Shown: in pieces, positions 8,340 through 15,460 of the stretch
How positions within the stretch are numbered: position 1 is the stretch's first letter
Layout: every line of letters begins with the position of its first letter
Source of the DNA: Candidatus Pacearchaeota archaeon
Lineage (GTDB): Archaea > Nanobdellota > Nanobdellia > Pacearchaeales > GW2011-AR1
Length of the DNA: 42,023 nt
Reading direction: 5' to 3'
Assembly: GCA_018221305.1 (NCBI GenBank)
Contig: JAAOYK010000044.1
Location: 1 to 42,023 of the forward strand
The notes under the pieces: model-generated
Told to the model about the DNA's origin: nothing
What the model saw: only the letters and a program-made list of their open reading frames with translations
Database searches by the model: none
Position numbers and translations under genes: made by a program

Positions 8340-8651
8340 CTAATGTCCATGATCACTATAATGGTATCGTTTCTCTAATTCATTCATTAATTTTTTAAGA
8401 ACTTTATGTAATGCTTTTGATAAATCCCAATCAGTTTCATCCGCATTAAAATTTCTAGCAGGGGAAACAATTTTTGCCTGAACACTATATCTTTTCCGCT
8501 TACCGTCAGTATCATATGTTTTTACATGAATATCAAGCTTTTGCATTGATTTATCCATTCGCTCAAGTTTGCCATAATATTCATTAGTAACCCTATTAAC
8601 TATCTCTTCTTCTTCACCATTAAGCAACCCTATCCCTTTTATATCTATCAT
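8340..8651 (-). CDS. possible HPF/YfiA-like ribosome hibernation factor
   Basis: 103 residues. The pattern resembles the S30AE fold (beta-alpha-beta-beta-beta-alpha): an N-terminal helix, then strands LDIHVKTYDTDGKRKRYSVQAKIV, then a basic helix WDLSKALHKVLKKLMNELEKRYH. In hibernation factors the equivalent final helix docks in the 30S decoding region. The match is by secondary-structure pattern and the D-x-x-x-A-x-x-x-x-x-x-K-L-x-x-x-L-x-K helix, not by a diagnostic motif. TTAAATA at 8674-8680 is centred 26 bp before the ATG. It could equally be an unrelated small nucleic-acid-binding protein. Confidence 0.45.
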   Translation of the reverse strand: MIDIKGIGLLNGEEEEIVNRVTNEYYGKLERMDKSMQKLDIHVKTYDTDGKRKRYSVQAKIVSPARNFNADETDWDLSKALHKVLKKLMNELEKRYHYSDHGH

Positions 8652-8698
8652 TTTTTAATTAAAGCAATTAGAGTTAAATATCTTTCTATAATCAATGC

Positions 8699-8708
8699 TT
8701 TTTTAAAC
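8699..8708 (+). promoter_or_regulatory. TATA box of the VIT-like transporter gene
   Basis: TTTTTTAAAC centred about 25 bp before the ATG at 8729, consistent with a leaderless mRNA. Confidence 0.5.
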
Positions 8709-8728
8709 TAAATTTTGTACATTATAAT

Positions 8729-9208
8729 ATGAAAAAGTCAATCAAAAAAGGGTTTAGTTTTGGATTAACCTCAGCAATCATTACCACATTGGGCTTAATT
8801 ATCGGTTTAAACTCTACAACACACTCACGCTCTATTGTTATTGGAGGAATTTTAACAATCGCTGTTGCTGACGCATTATCTGATGCACTAGGGGTTCATA
8901 TTTCTGAAGAGGCTTCTTCAAAAAAGATAACAAAAAAACAGGTTTGGGAAGCGACAATTTCCACACTTTTGTCAAAGTTTATCTTCGCTATAACCTTTTT
9001 AGTTCCAGTACTTCTTTTAAAATTAGATACAGCAATAATTGTTAGCATAATTTGGGGCTTGTTTCTAATTTCTATTTTTAGTTATTATATTGCAAAAAGT
9101 CAAAATGCGAGCCCTTACAAAGCATTATTAGAACATTTGGTTATAGCAGGAATTGTTATTGTAATAACACATAATCTCGGATTAATCATTGGGAAATTTT
9201 TTGCGTAA
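8729..9208 (+). CDS. VIT1/CCC1-like small integral membrane protein
   Basis: 159 residues, about five hydrophobic segments. The first pair carries GLTSAIITTLGLIIGL and then ADALSDALGVHISEEAS, which resembles the VIT1/CCC1 iron/manganese transporter pattern, where the aspartate and glutamate on the membrane face bind metal. The second half (LLSKFIFAITFLVPVLLL and later segments) lacks strong family motifs. It is shorter than typical VIT proteins (about 230 residues) and lacks the large cytoplasmic metal-binding loop. The leaderless promoter, and a ZIP-type transporter 1.2 kb downstream on the same strand, fit a role in metal homeostasis. Family call moderate; substrate unknown. Confidence 0.55.
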   Translation: MKKSIKKGFSFGLTSAIITTLGLIIGLNSTTHSRSIVIGGILTIAVADALSDALGVHISEEASSKKITKKQVWEATISTLLSKFIFAITFLVPVLLLKLDTAIIVSIIWGLFLISIFSYYIAKSQNASPYKALLEHLVIAGIVIVITHNLGLIIGKFFA

Positions 9209-9270
9209 CTAGTTTCAAACAAACATTTAAAAATAAAATTTTACTAATTATATCTAGATATAGATATAAA

Positions 9271-9275
9271 AGGTG
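9271..9275 (+). promoter_or_regulatory. ribosome-binding site of the membrane thioredoxin gene
   Basis: AGGTG seven bases before the ATG at 9283. This gene has a leader (TATA-like TTTAAAAATA near 9225-9234 is about 53 bp upstream), so here a Shine-Dalgarno site rather than leaderless initiation sets the start. Confidence 0.5.
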
Positions 9276-9282
9276 CATCAAA

Positions 9283-9642
9283 ATGAAAAAAAACGAAAAA
9301 ACAACTTATATAATATTAGTCGCTATAGTTATTTTAATAATTGTTGTAGTAAATATTGTAAAGAATAACAACGCAAGCATAACAATTGAAGAACTAAAAT
9401 GTATTGCAGAAAAGTCCAAACTAATTCTTTCAAGCACATGCAGTCACTGTATTGAACAAAAACGTATTTTGAAAAGTATTGACTCAAATTATACAGCTTA
9501 CCTTGACCTAATTTACGTAGATGAACACCCAGAAGTTTTTGAAGAGTATGACATCACAGGGGTACCAACCTGGATAATTAATGAAAAAACTTATAGCGGA
9601 GTTCATCAGCCAAAAGAACTAAAAAAGATAGCAGATTGTTAA
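9283..9642 (+). CDS. membrane-anchored thioredoxin-fold protein (C-S-H-C active site)
   Basis: 119 residues: N-terminal membrane anchor at about 9-26, then a glutaredoxin/thioredoxin-like domain with C53-S-H-C56 and the cis-proline motif GVP94TW. The orientation (positive N-terminus, then TM) places the domain outside the cell. CxHC active sites are typical of oxidising or isomerising disulfide exchange. The final residue is a cysteine. It ends 4 bp before the CcdA gene, so the pair likely forms an electron relay in which CcdA passes cytoplasmic reducing equivalents to this domain. Plausible clients are the cysteine-paired surface proteins at 34-41 kb, but that link is inference. Confidence 0.85.
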   Translation: MKKNEKTTYIILVAIVILIIVVVNIVKNNNASITIEELKCIAEKSKLILSSTCSHCIEQKRILKSIDSNYTAYLDLIYVDEHPEVFEEYDITGVPTWIINEKTYSGVHQPKELKKIADC

Positions 9643-9646
9643 AAAT

Positions 9647-10345
9647 ATGGAAACCACATTAATCAAACTCCTAGGACTAGCAATGGTAGATGCCATAAAT
9701 CCGTGCGCATTAGCTGTGATGGTAATAGTTTTAATGAATTTATTATTTCATGACAAAGCTAACAAGAAAAAGGCGCTTTATGGAGGCCTAGCGTTTAGTT
9801 TAGCAGTATTTCTTCTTTATTTCATATATGGCTTAGTACTAACCTTTATTTTTAAGGGAGCCCTACCTAACACAGGAACATATGCAAATTATGCCTTTAA
9901 AGGGTTTGGAGTTTTGGCAATAATACTCGGAATTTTAAACATAAAAGATTACTTTTTCTACAAACCTGGAGGATTAGTAACAGAAATGCCTTTATCAATG
10001 CGGCCAAAAATGCGTGTATGGATCAAAAAGATACGAACACCAAAAGGTGCTTTTATAATTGGCATATTAGTAACATTATTCCTTCTTCCATGCACAATTG
10101 GTCCACTAGTAGTAGCAGCAGGAATTTTATCAAAATTAACATTAACAGATATTTTAATCAAACTATTAATCTATGACCTAGTATTTATTGCCCCAATGAT
10201 TATAATAACATTAGGCATATATTTTGGTGTAACTACAATAGAAAATGTTGGAGGATGGAAAGAGAGAAACATTAAACTAATACATCTTGTAGAAGGACTG
10301 ATTTTAACAACATTAGGCATATTAATGTTCACAGGGATAATTTAA
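9647..10345 (+). CDS. CcdA/DsbD-beta family transmembrane electron transporter
   Basis: 232 residues, about six membrane segments. The two redox cysteines lie in the family motifs INPC20AL and LLPC149TIGP, each at the start of a three-helix half. CcdA-type proteins carry electrons from cytoplasmic thioredoxin across the membrane to an extracytoplasmic thiol-disulfide protein. It follows the membrane thioredoxin gene by 4 bp, the expected partner. No c-type haem motif proteins are seen in the window, so a role in disulfide management rather than cytochrome maturation is likely. The length is typical of archaeal CcdA. Confidence 0.9.
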   Translation: METTLIKLLGLAMVDAINPCALAVMVIVLMNLLFHDKANKKKALYGGLAFSLAVFLLYFIYGLVLTFIFKGALPNTGTYANYAFKGFGVLAIILGILNIKDYFFYKPGGLVTEMPLSMRPKMRVWIKKIRTPKGAFIIGILVTLFLLPCTIGPLVVAAGILSKLTLTDILIKLLIYDLVFIAPMIIITLGIYFGVTTIENVGGWKERNIKLIHLVEGLILTTLGILMFTGII

Positions 10346-10382
10346 AAACGATGATTTCTTACATATTTTAAGGTAATAAAAA

Positions 10383-11120
10383 ATGAGTGTACTATATTGG
10401 ATAATCTTAATGACTTTGCTTAACGGTTTTATTGCTCTAGCAGGTGCTGTCTCATTTCTTCTTACTAAAAAAAATCTTAAAAAAATAACAATATTTTTAG
10501 TATCATTTTCAATCGGCTCTTTGCTTGGAGGCGCTTTTATCCATTTTATTCCTGAAGCTATTGAAGAACTATTACTCACAAAAACAGTAATTTTTGTGCT
10601 TTTAGGAATAGCAGTTTTCTATGTACTAGAAAAAGTTTTGCACTGGCACCACTGTCATGAAGGAGAATGTAAAGTTCATCCTGCAGGATATTTATTACTT
10701 TATGGAGATGCAATACACAACTTCTTAGACGGTTTAATTATCGCAGGCTCATTTTTAATAAACATCCCATTTGGAATCATTACTAGTATTTTAATTATTT
10801 TGCACGAATTTCCTCAGGAAATTGCAGACATAGGAGTTTTGATCCATGGAGGTTTTGCAAAAAAGAAAGCACTATTATATAATTTTATTGCACAATTAAC
10901 TTCAGTGCTTGGTGGAATTGTTGGATTCTTTTTTATTAAAGCATCAAACTATGTAATATTTTTACTACCTTTTGCTGCAGGCGGTTTTATCTATATAGCA
11001 CTTGGCGACTTAATCCCAGAAGTCTTGAAAGAAAAAGATCCAAAAAGACGCATTATTAATTTATTATCAATAATCCTTGGACTTAGCATACTTGTCCTAG
11101 CCAAAGTTTTTGTCGGATAA
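10383..11120 (+). CDS. ZIP family divalent-metal transporter
   Basis: 245 residues with about eight membrane segments. The two metal-binding motifs of ZIP transporters are present: HNFLDG near residue 112 in TM4 and HEFPQE near residue 140 in TM5. A His/Cys-rich loop (HWHHCHEGECKVH) lies before TM4, where ZIPs carry their variable cytoplasmic metal-binding loop. ZIPs import Zn2+, Fe2+ or Mn2+ into the cytoplasm. AGGT at 10371-10374 is 8 bases before the ATG and the gap to ccdA is 37 bp, so it may be read from the same transcript as the thioredoxin/CcdA pair. Confidence 0.9.
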   Translation: MSVLYWIILMTLLNGFIALAGAVSFLLTKKNLKKITIFLVSFSIGSLLGGAFIHFIPEAIEELLLTKTVIFVLLGIAVFYVLEKVLHWHHCHEGECKVHPAGYLLLYGDAIHNFLDGLIIAGSFLINIPFGIITSILIILHEFPQEIADIGVLIHGGFAKKKALLYNFIAQLTSVLGGIVGFFFIKASNYVIFLLPFAAGGFIYIALGDLIPEVLKEKDPKRRIINLLSIILGLSILVLAKVFVG

Positions 11121-11153
11121 AAAATTAAAAAAATTATCGAATTTATGTAGAAT

Positions 11154-11465
11154 TTATATCACTTGAATATCTTTTGCTTTTGAATAATTCCATTTACTAT
11201 GCCCAAATTGAATAATTAGATCAATGCCTAACCTTTCAGTACCAAGCGGTAAATCACAAGCCCCAAAACAGGTATCTATCCAGATTATTGTAGAGCATTT
11301 TCCTTGTTCTTCTATTTCTTTAGAGATAATTGTAGAGTAAGGCTTTAATCCTTCTGGAAATTGCAATAGGACCATTTTTGCTTTTTGTTTTTTAATAGTA
11401 CTTATTGCCTTGTCTAATTCTAAGTCATAAATTTGTTCAATCTCTTGTATTGTATACTTTTTCAT
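11154..11465 (-). CDS. diphthamide synthase Dph2, N-terminal domain only (truncated)
   Basis: 103 residues matching only the first domain of archaeal Dph2: LLQFPEGLKP, then DTCFGACDLP with the first cluster cysteine, then GIDLIIQFGHS. Full Dph2 is about 340 residues and needs three domains, each giving one cysteine to a [4Fe-4S] cluster that cleaves SAM and transfers the aminocarboxypropyl group to EF-2 histidine. The reading frame stops right after domain one, and only 33 bp separate it from the convergent ZIP gene, so the other two domains are not nearby. A TATA element is correctly placed 25 bp upstream. Either a decaying remnant or a retained single-domain protein; classical activity alone is unlikely. 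Confidence 0.75.
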   Translation of the reverse strand: MKKYTIQEIEQIYDLELDKAISTIKKQKAKMVLLQFPEGLKPYSTIISKEIEEQGKCSTIIWIDTCFGACDLPLGTERLGIDLIIQFGHSKWNYSKAKDIQVI

Positions 11466-11486
11466 ATATAATCAATTAAAATAATG

Positions 11487-11494
11487 CTTTTATA
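11487..11494. promoter_or_regulatory. shared bidirectional TATA element
   Basis: CTTTTATA is centred 25 bp from the ATG of the Dph2 fragment (11465, minus) and about 27 bp from the ATG at 11517 (plus). One box thus has leaderless spacing to divergent starts on both sides. Confidence 0.4.
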
Positions 11495-11516
11495 GGTTAT
11501 GGTAAATACCTACACT

Positions 11517-11813
11517 ATGCAAAGACAAAAAATAATCAAATTTAGAGACCAGTTTCAAGCAAGTGTCCGTGGAGTAAAGGATGCAGTACTTGAAGTGATC
11601 ACGTCAGACAATCATCCAATAACAGCAATAAGATTTGATATCTCAGGAATTAAAAAAAGTGATTTTAATGTTAACTGTCTTGCGTACCTAAATAGCATAC
11701 AATCAACTAATGGATGGGGATCTATTAGATTAGTAAATAAAGACCCATTAAATTATAGTAACTCAACACGTTATGTAATGTTTACTGACAAGCAAAGTGT
11801 ATCAAAGCCCTAA
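11517..11813 (+). CDS. hypothetical protein, unknown family
   Basis: 98 residues if started at the ATG at 11517, or 104 from the ATG at 11499. The downstream start is preferred because the TATA element is then at leaderless spacing. Soluble, basic N-terminus (MQRQKIIKFRDQFQ), a predicted strand-rich middle with AIRFDISGIKKSDF, one cysteine and no known motif. Its 3' end overlaps the convergent gene at 11802-12377 by 12 bp. No function can be assigned. Confidence 0.5.
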   Translation: MQRQKIIKFRDQFQASVRGVKDAVLEVITSDNHPITAIRFDISGIKKSDFNVNCLAYLNSIQSTNGWGSIRLVNKDPLNYSNSTRYVMFTDKQSVSKP

Positions 11814-12377
11814 TTTTTTAACTAACTTTTTTGCATCAGGTTTATTTTTGCAATATAATTCTAAGCGAGATTTTGTAAAAACTACTTGCCCCGGCTTTAA
11901 TTTCACAGCAATGTAAGAAGGGCCACCGTTATTTTTGAACGCAGAATACTTATCAATTATTACAGACCTACTTGCATCAATACGCCTTTGATAAGAACTT
12001 TTTTCAACTAAATCAGAATTATCTATTGATAGATAATAATTAACTTTTTCTTCAATATCTAAAAAAGGCAGTTCAAGCTTATATTTTTCTGCAAAAATGT
12101 TTGCTTTTTGTTTATCAGGTATTAATATATCAAGACCGATACGCAAACCTGTTTTTTTATCAACATCTTTTCCATATAAAACCGGAAAGTTAACCTCAAC
12201 CCCCCACCCAGTAAAAGATTTAGACATAGATCTCCATAATCTTTTTATTTGTTTTCCAGTTATAACATTACAAAACCGCTCAGGTCTTTGTTTTTCACCA
12301 TTATAATTAAGAAGGGTATATCTACAAGCATATTGCTTTTTTTCTTGCACTAGATCAATCGGGCTTTGAGTTTCCAT
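11802..12377 (-). CDS. hypothetical protein, unknown family
   Basis: 191 residues, not recognised. Charged and soluble with no signal peptide; motifs include RFCNVITGKQIKRLWRSMSK, a GWGVEVNFPVLYGKDV strand pair and a basic C-terminus (KPDAKKLVKKLGL). TTTAAATA at 12401-12408 is centred about 27 bp before its ATG, so the start is well supported. It is divergent from the aIF5B gene, with 91 bp between start codons, and convergent with the 11517 gene. It reads like a stable expressed gene restricted to the lineage. Confidence 0.6.
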   Translation of the reverse strand: METQSPIDLVQEKKQYACRYTLLNYNGEKQRPERFCNVITGKQIKRLWRSMSKSFTGWGVEVNFPVLYGKDVDKKTGLRIGLDILIPDKQKANIFAEKYKLELPFLDIEEKVNYYLSIDNSDLVEKSSYQRRIDASRSVIIDKYSAFKNNGGPSYIAVKLKPGQVVFTKSRLELYCKNKPDAKKLVKKLGL

Positions 12378-12437
12378 ATTTTAACCCTAACTTTAATGTT
12401 TTTAAATAAATCTATGGCAAAAAGCAAGAATTAGTAA

Positions 12438-12446
12438 CCTTTTTAA
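12438..12446 (+). promoter_or_regulatory. TATA box of the aIF5B gene
   Basis: CCTTTTTAA centred 27 bp before the ATG at 12469. Similar sequence precedes S6e and aIF2-gamma, suggesting a common strong core promoter for translation genes. Confidence 0.5.
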
Positions 12447-12468
12447 CCCAATTATCCTTCCAGATCCT

Positions 12469-14202
12469 ATGACAATTAGACAACCAATAGTCACAGTTGC
12501 AGGTCATGTAGACCACGGAAAAACATCCATACTGGATAGTATAAGAGAAACAAAAGTTCAAACCAGCGAAGCAGGAGGGATAACACAAAAAATCTCTTTT
12601 ACCAAAGTTCCAATAGAGATAGTCTATAAAATGTGTCCAATACTAAAAGGTGGAACAAAATTAGAATTTCCAGGAGTTTTATTTATTGACACACCAGGAC
12701 ATGCTGCATTTTCTCATTTACGAAAACGTGGAGGAAGCTTAGCAGACCTGGCGATATTAGTCATTGATATTAACGATGGAATAAAGCCTCAAACTCAGGA
12801 AGTAATTAATATTTTAAAACATAACAAAACTCCATTTATCATCGCATTAAACAAAATTGATAATATTTCTGGTTGGAGAAAACAAAGCGAGGATTTACGA
12901 AAAAATATAGATTCTCAGGCAACAAACGTTAAATCGCAGTTTCAAGAAAAATTGTTAACACTAATCGGAAGCCTGCACAGTCATGGTTTTAATGCAAAAC
13001 CATACTATGAAGTTAATGATTTTGCTAAAGAATTAGCTTTAGTTCCTTGTTCTGCTAAAACAGGTGAAGGCATTAATGAGCTGACAATGATGTTTTGTGG
13101 GTTATCACAAAAATTCTTAAAAGAAAACCTAGAAATGGGTGACACTGCACGAGGCGTAATTTTAGAAGTAAAAAAAGAAAAAACAATGCAGTACGCAGAA
13201 GCAATACTTTATGACGGAATTTTAAACAGTAATGATGAAATTGCAGTAGCAACATTTGATGAAGAACCAGTAATTACCAAAATTCGTGTTTTAGAAGAAA
13301 TAAAACCAATCTCAAACAAGTTTAATCATGCAAAGAAAGTAAGCGCAGCAACAGGTATTCGAATGCAACTTATTAATTCTAATGGGATACTTCCTGGAAT
13401 GCCATTTACGGTCATTAAAGACAATATTGAACAAATCAAAGAAGAGTTTAAACAAGAAATAGGGTCTACTATGGATACAGATGGTCAAGGAATAATAATA
13501 AAAGCTGACTCGCTTGGAAGTTTAGAAGCACTTAAAACATTATTAAGGCAAGAGAAAGTTTCAATAATTAAATCAGGGATTGGTAAGATCAATAAAAAGG
13601 ATGTAATTTCTGCACAAACAAATTTAAAAGAAGATCCAGAAAATGCAATAATTCTTGGCTTTAATACAGAAATTGATGAAGAAGTCAAAGAAATGGACAC
13701 AAAAAAGATTAAAATATTAACACATGAAGTCATCTATAAACTTATTGAAGAATTGCAAGAGTATCAAAAAGAAAAACGTAGCGAAATAAAAAGACAACGA
13801 ATGCTAGGCCTTGCATCAATTTGTAAACTGTCAATATTACATCAATATGTTTTCAGAAATTCAAATCCTGCAGTATTTGGTATACGTATTGATGCTGGAA
13901 AACTTAAAACCAGAATCCAGCTTATTGATGAGGAAGGCAACAAGATAGCAAAAGTTAAAGATATTCAAGAAAACCAGACAAAAGTTCCAGAAGCAACTAT
14001 TGGTATGGAAATTGCTATGTCTTTACCCGGAACAAACTATGAGCGACAAATAAAAGAAAAAAATGTTTTATATACAGACCTTAGTGAACATCAATTCAGA
14101 GAATTCAAAAAAAATAAAGACCTCTTAACAACTGATGAAGTAAAAGCTCTTCAAAAGATTGCAGAAATAAAAAGAAAAAAGAAAGTTACCTGGGGAGTTT
14201 AA
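12469..14202 (+). CDS. infB: translation initiation factor aIF5B (IF-2 homologue)
   Basis: 577 residues, the normal length for archaeal aIF5B. GTPase motifs: GHVDHGKT (12-19), the switch I segment GGITQKI, DTPGH, NKID and SAKTGEG. After the G domain come the beta-barrel domain II, the alpha/beta domain III and the C-terminal barrel (PAVFGIRIDAGKLK onwards) that binds the initiator tRNA acceptor end and aIF1A. The factor promotes ribosomal subunit joining in the cytoplasm. It starts a group of translation genes with S6e and aIF2-gamma, which are commonly linked in archaea. The leaderless TATA supports the chosen ATG. No intein or truncation is seen. Confidence 0.97.
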   Translation: MTIRQPIVTVAGHVDHGKTSILDSIRETKVQTSEAGGITQKISFTKVPIEIVYKMCPILKGGTKLEFPGVLFIDTPGHAAFSHLRKRGGSLADLAILVIDINDGIKPQTQEVINILKHNKTPFIIALNKIDNISGWRKQSEDLRKNIDSQATNVKSQFQEKLLTLIGSLHSHGFNAKPYYEVNDFAKELALVPCSAKTGEGINELTMMFCGLSQKFLKENLEMGDTARGVILEVKKEKTMQYAEAILYDGILNSNDEIAVATFDEEPVITKIRVLEEIKPISNKFNHAKKVSAATGIRMQLINSNGILPGMPFTVIKDNIEQIKEEFKQEIGSTMDTDGQGIIIKADSLGSLEALKTLLRQEKVSIIKSGIGKINKKDVISAQTNLKEDPENAIILGFNTEIDEEVKEMDTKKIKILTHEVIYKLIEELQEYQKEKRSEIKRQRMLGLASICKLSILHQYVFRNSNPAVFGIRIDAGKLKTRIQLIDEEGNKIAKVKDIQENQTKVPEATIGMEIAMSLPGTNYERQIKEKNVLYTDLSEHQFREFKKNKDLLTTDEVKALQKIAEIKRKKKVTWGV

Positions 14203-14241
14203 TTAGACAATTAAATGAAATAAAGTACCCTTGAACGAAAC

Positions 14242-14250
14242 TTATTTAAT
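14242..14250 (+). promoter_or_regulatory. TATA box of the metalloprotease gene
   Basis: TTATTTAAT centred 26 bp before the ATG at 14272; leaderless geometry. Confidence 0.45.
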
Positions 14251-14271
14251 TACAAAATCTTCTTCTATCAT

Positions 14272-14895
14272 ATGGTTTTTGAAATCAATCAAACAAATAA
14301 TCCAAAATTAGACGAAGCTTACGAAAAATCAATGAAAGAACTAGATTCTTTTTTCAAATTAGGCTGGAAGTATAATCGACCAAATTTGGTTTTAGTTCCT
14401 GATAGAAAAACAATCAATTCCTTAAAAGGCAAAGAAACCCCGGAATGGGTTGTTGGTTGGACCCAAGGAAATACCGTTTATCTTCTTTCTGATAAAAATT
14501 ATGAAACACAAAGCAATCATAAATATTCTGACGATGAATACTTTGCATTATTGAAACATGAACTAGCTCATTGTTTTTCTCATATCATTAGCAAATTTAG
14601 TCAAAAACCGATTTGGTTACTTGAAGGCCTTTCCATATATTTATCTGGCCAACTTAAATTAAGAACAAAACCTGGAAAGTATTCAAAATTCCTTGAATTT
14701 TACGAAAATGGTGGAAAAGGCGTTTATTCAGAATCAGGTTTTGCAGTTGAATTCTTAGTAAAAAAATATGGAAAAGAAAAAGTAATTCAACTTTTAAAAA
14801 AAGCAAAAGAATCTAAATCTAAAGAAGATTTTGCAGATTTGTTCAAATCAATTTACGATTTTGAGTTAAATTATAATAATTTTGAAGTCTTATAA
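14272..14895 (+). CDS. gluzincin-type zinc metalloprotease (peptidase MA-like)
   Basis: 207 residues. H96-E-L-A-H100 is the zinc-binding/catalytic motif, and E118 in WLLEGLSIYLSG is the third ligand, the W-x2-EG-x-A/S-x-Y arrangement of MA-like peptidases. Before it the sequence VYLLSDKNY resembles the edge strand that positions substrates. No signal peptide or membrane segment, so it is likely cytoplasmic. Its substrate is unknown; the position between aIF5B and S6e shows only that it was inserted into, or conserved in, a translation cluster. All three zinc ligands and the catalytic Glu are present, so it should be active. Confidence 0.8.
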   Translation: MVFEINQTNNPKLDEAYEKSMKELDSFFKLGWKYNRPNLVLVPDRKTINSLKGKETPEWVVGWTQGNTVYLLSDKNYETQSNHKYSDDEYFALLKHELAHCFSHIISKFSQKPIWLLEGLSIYLSGQLKLRTKPGKYSKFLEFYENGGKGVYSESGFAVEFLVKKYGKEKVIQLLKKAKESKSKEDFADLFKSIYDFELNYNNFEVL

Positions 14896-14992
14896 CGAGC
14901 ATTTTATTTTACTCTGTAGTCTTTCTTTCGGAAAAATCCTTAGGAACATCTTACAGAAGTTAGGTAACCTTTAAAAACCCATATTATTATCC

Positions 14993-15004
14993 ATATTTAA
15001 TAAA
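14993..15004 (+). promoter_or_regulatory. TATA element of the S6e gene
   Basis: ATATTTAATAAA centred 27 bp before the ATG at 15025. An alternative CTTTAAAAAC at about 14969-14978 with an upstream GGTAAC would give a leader of about 25 nt. Confidence 0.4.
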
Positions 15005-15024
15005 TTAGACATTAATTACATAAA

Positions 15025-15420
15025 ATGCCGTTTAAATATAATATATCACATAAAGGAAAGACTTACAAGACTGAGTCTGAAAGCGAATTTGTTATTGGAA
15101 AAAACATAGGCGATACTATAAAAGGTGAAGATATTAACGCAGATTTAAAAGGTTATGAACTAATAATTACAGGTGCATCAGATAATGCAGGAATTCCTGG
15201 ATTTAAAGGCCTAGAAGGCTCAAGATATCACAGACGATTACTAACTTATGGTCCTGGTATGCATGACAGACGTAAGGGAATAAGATTAAGAAAAACAAAC
15301 CGTGGTGAAGAAATTTCTCAAAAAACAATACAAATTAATACAAAATTAGTAAAAGAAGGCGAGAAAAAGTTTGACGACCTTCTAAAGCCTGCTGAAGCGG
15401 CCCCAGAAGCTGCTGCTTAA
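15025..15420 (+). CDS. rps6e: small-subunit ribosomal protein eS6 (S6e)
   Basis: 131 residues, the usual archaeal length. Family signature: a strand-rich N-terminus (FKYNISHKGKTYK), IGDTIKGEDI, GYELIITGASDNAGIPG, then the basic RYHRRLLTYGPGMHDRRKGIRLRK that contacts 16S rRNA, and VSQKTIQINTKLVKEG-like sequence before an Ala/Glu-rich tail. It belongs to the archaeal/eukaryotic set of ribosomal proteins, which is direct evidence for an archaeal genome. It sits between aIF5B and aIF2-gamma, an ancient archaeal linkage. Confidence 0.97.
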   Translation: MPFKYNISHKGKTYKTESESEFVIGKNIGDTIKGEDINADLKGYELIITGASDNAGIPGFKGLEGSRYHRRLLTYGPGMHDRRKGIRLRKTNRGEEISQKTIQINTKLVKEGEKKFDDLLKPAEAAPEAAA

Positions 15421-15430
15421 AATTGATTAG

Positions 15431-15440
15431 GTTTTTAAAC
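15431..15440 (+). promoter_or_regulatory. TATA box of the aIF2-gamma gene
   Basis: GTTTTTAAAC, itself a palindrome, is centred 26 bp before the ATG at 15461 in the 40-bp gap after S6e. The gene is therefore likely transcribed separately as a leaderless mRNA. Confidence 0.5.
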
Positions 15441-15460
15441 CCTTAAATTTTCTAATATTC

